From: Eubacterium sp.
Lineage (GTDB): Bacteria; Bacillota_A; Clostridia; Lachnospirales; Lachnospiraceae
DNA length: 7,691 nt
Direction of reading: 5' to 3'
Assembly: GCA_023663915.1 (NCBI GenBank)
Contig: JAMPGN010000200.1
Span: forward strand, 1 to 7,691
A model generated the notes under the pieces. That model had not been told where the DNA came from, did not search any database, and saw only the letters and a list, made by a program, of their open reading frames with translations. Position 1 is the first letter of the stretch. Every line of letters begins with the position of its first letter. Below are positions 6,439-7,691 of this stretch, one piece after another. The position numbers and the translations under genes were made by a program.

Positions 6439-6451
6439 TATAATACGAAAC
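6403..6451. repeat. Paired direct repeats around the BREX-operon promoter
   Basis: AAGTATGA occurs at 6419-6426 and 6431-6438, twelve bases apart and ending at the -10 box. ACGAAAC occurs at 6403-6409 and 6445-6451, one copy on each side of the promoter. They are candidate operator sites for the small HTH protein encoded just downstream; this is inference from position. Confidence 0.4.
6436..6444 (+). promoter_or_regulatory. Extended -10 promoter of the regulator-BREX operon
   Basis: TGATATAAT is a consensus extended -10 element (TGn then TATAAT at 6439-6444). The -35 position, 17 bases upstream, reads TGGAAG and is poor, which extended -10 promoters tolerate. Transcription would start near 6451, about 35 bases before the regulator gene. 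Confidence 0.65.
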
Positions 6452-6485
6452 AGTGAGTAGGGTTTAGTTTTTAAAATAAAGATGT

Positions 6486-6710
6486 ATGGCAATGACAATC
6501 TCATATAATGGGTTATGGAAGATTTTGATTGACAAAAATCTGCAAAGAAAGGATTTGAAGGAAGCATTAAAAATAAGTTCTTCAACCTTTGCGAAGAAGA
6601 GCAAGGGAAAGACAGTATTTATGGATGTATTGATGGAATTATGCAAATATTTGAATTGTAATATCGGCGATGTGGTAAGTTTTGTTAAGGATAAATATAG
6701 TATAAAATAA
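6486..6710 (+). CDS. Small XRE/Cro-type HTH regulator, first gene of the BREX operon
   Basis: This 74-residue protein is little more than one helix-turn-helix domain. Helix 2 is about residues 21-30 (RKDLKEALKI), the recognition segment SSSTFAKKSKG is about 31-41, and the closing helices carry VLMELCKYLNCNIGDVVSF. That pattern fits the short Cro/C1-like family (PF13443 type) that often sits beside DNA methyltransferase and restriction genes. It lies only 14 bases before brxA, on the same strand and behind an extended -10 promoter, so I infer that it controls the defence operon and itself. It is unlike BrxR, the larger WYL-domain regulator described for other BREX loci. The start is ATG at 6486 or ATG at 6492; neither has a strong ribosome-binding site, and relatives as I know them begin MTISYN, favouring 6492. 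Confidence 0.8.
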   Translation: MAMTISYNGLWKILIDKNLQRKDLKEALKISSSTFAKKSKGKTVFMDVLMELCKYLNCNIGDVVSFVKDKYSIK

Positions 6711-6724
6711 GAGGATAACTGTAA

Positions 6725-7327
6725 ATGAAAGATGAAATATACAGCTCAGGACTTGTATCACAGTCATTTTGGTTTATTGAAATGAAAAAGATTATCAAAC
6801 TAATCAGCGAAGGAAAGAGTGGGCAGGAGATAAGAAAAATCTGCATAGAAGAAAATCTTTTCGGGACAGCAAAGGAATACCGGGCAAAAAGAATTTATGG
6901 ATATTTATGGAAGAGAGCTGAGAAACTTGACAAAACGATGATTGAGCTTTTCCTTGCTTCTGATTTACAGACGCAGAAGTTGATCAACCTGATTGCAATT
7001 CTGAAAGTGGACAGGCTGTTTTTTGAATTTATATTTGAGATATATCGAGAAAAGTCGATTTTAGGCGTTTCCAATATCGAAGACGCAGACATAAATATAT
7101 TTTTCAAAAATAAAGAGGTTCAGAGCGAGGATATAGCGAAATGGACAGATGTGACAAAGAAAAGATTGCGTTCTGCCTATCTGAATTTTATGGTGGATGC
7201 AAATCTGCTCACTGTAGCCGGGAAAGAAAAGACCATCACGCCACCGATTATGGACATTGCACTGGAACGTTATCTTGAAGCCGCTGGAGATGGTTCAGTG
7301 ATAAAGGCAATTACGGGGGTGAGATAG
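6725..7327 (+). CDS. brxA: BREX protein BrxA (DUF1819)
   Basis: BrxA is a small DNA-binding protein of the BREX (bacteriophage exclusion) system, which methylates host DNA and blocks replication of unmodified phage. The 200 residues match the DUF1819 layout: an opening YSSGLVSQSFWFIEM, the helical EGKSGQEIRKICIEENLFG (about 29-47), a middle region of hydrophobic helices (about 85-110), then the conserved IAKWTDVTKKRLRSAYLNF (137-155), a short DANLLT (158-163) and a C-terminal PIMDIALERYL (174-184). The length is typical. GAGGA precedes the ATG by nine bases. The next gene starts immediately after its stop, and the order regulator-brxA-brxB is that of a BREX operon. Codon use is AT-rich, consistent with acquisition. 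The call comes from recognising this family and its partner together; I did not run a profile search. Confidence 0.87.
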   Translation: MKDEIYSSGLVSQSFWFIEMKKIIKLISEGKSGQEIRKICIEENLFGTAKEYRAKRIYGYLWKRAEKLDKTMIELFLASDLQTQKLINLIAILKVDRLFFEFIFEIYREKSILGVSNIEDADINIFFKNKEVQSEDIAKWTDVTKKRLRSAYLNFMVDANLLTVAGKEKTITPPIMDIALERYLEAAGDGSVIKAITGVR

Positions 7328-7691
7328 ATGACGACATTGGATGAGCGTTTTGATAAAGCAGAAGAAATGATAAAAAAACCATCCTTTCGGGAAAATAAGG
7401 GATTGGGTAATGAAGTGGGGTATTACATTTTTGATTATCCTGCTGAGCAGGAAATGTATGTAAGGGAAAGAATTGAGTACATAAAAAAGAAAAGTGAAAA
7501 CAGCACTGATGATTATAAAATAGTGGTTTTTGACCTATATGATATTGTGATAGATATCCTAAAACAAAAGGGATATATGGAAAAATGCTATGAATTTGAA
7601 AAAAAGAAGGGATTTGAAAGGGTAACAAAATCTATCAGCAGTATGCTTAGGATTACTGCATCGGACAATCTTATTATCAAACATATTCAGG
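7328..7691 (+). CDS. brxB: BREX protein BrxB (DUF1788), 5' part only
   Basis: The first 121 codons of a gene that continues past the right edge; family members are around 200 residues. BrxB is required for BREX defence and has no settled biochemical role. The family signature is present: FRENKGLGNEVGYYIFDY (about residues 20-37), EMYVRERI soon after (43-50), the stretch VVFDLYDIVIDILKQKG (about 66-82) and then EFEKKKGFERV (88-98). The ATG abuts the brxA stop with no gap, and GGGGGTGAG at the end of brxA serves as ribosome-binding site, so the two are translationally coupled. In type 1 loci brxC, pglX, pglZ and brxL would follow. DUF1819 with DUF1788 also opens several other BREX types, so the subtype cannot be fixed from this window. 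Confidence 0.87.
   Translation, partial: MTTLDERFDKAEEMIKKPSFRENKGLGNEVGYYIFDYPAEQEMYVRERIEYIKKKSENSTDDYKIVVFDLYDIVIDILKQKGYMEKCYEFEKKKGFERVTKSISSMLRITASDNLIIKHIQ

Noticed and set aside
1..7691. tRNA, rRNA or CRISPR arrays
   Set aside because: Scanning both strands by eye I saw no cloverleaf, rRNA segment or regularly spaced repeats of CRISPR length.

Overview
The window reads as a piece of a Firmicutes chromosome, most likely Lachnospiraceae (Clostridia). The PASTA kinase and its PP2C partner have the sequence character and gene order I associate with that family, the ribosome-binding sites are AG-rich, and promoters are of sigma-A type. This assignment rests on recognition, not on a search.

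There are three blocks. Left (1 to about 2147) is AT-rich accessory DNA: a minus-strand tyrosine recombinase running off the left edge; behind it a minus-strand reading frame with no usable start; then a plus-strand toxin-antitoxin cassette with its own promoter, a 20-bp perfect palindromic operator and a terminator. Middle (about 2190-6136) is visibly GC-richer core DNA: a PP2C-type Ser/Thr phosphatase (prpC), a one-pass PASTA Ser/Thr kinase (prkC) and the ribosome-assembly GTPase rsgA, in one apparent operon with a promoter at 2196-2224. Kinase and phosphatase act as an opposing pair that senses the cell wall; RsgA couples to 30S maturation. Right (about 6137-7691) is AT-rich again: a roughly 350-bp non-coding stretch holding a hairpin and short repeats, then a small XRE-type regulator, brxA (DUF1819) and the start of brxB (DUF1788). 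These last two are the opening genes of a BREX phage-defence system whose remaining genes lie beyond the right edge.

The core operon is therefore sandwiched between mobile or defence DNA on both sides, and the usual neighbours (rlmN upstream, rpe downstream) are absent. The points most worth following are the regulator fused in operon to BREX, the unusual start codons implied by the ribosome-binding sites of both the recombinase and the toxin, and the minus-strand gene that ends exactly where the toxin-antitoxin promoter begins.
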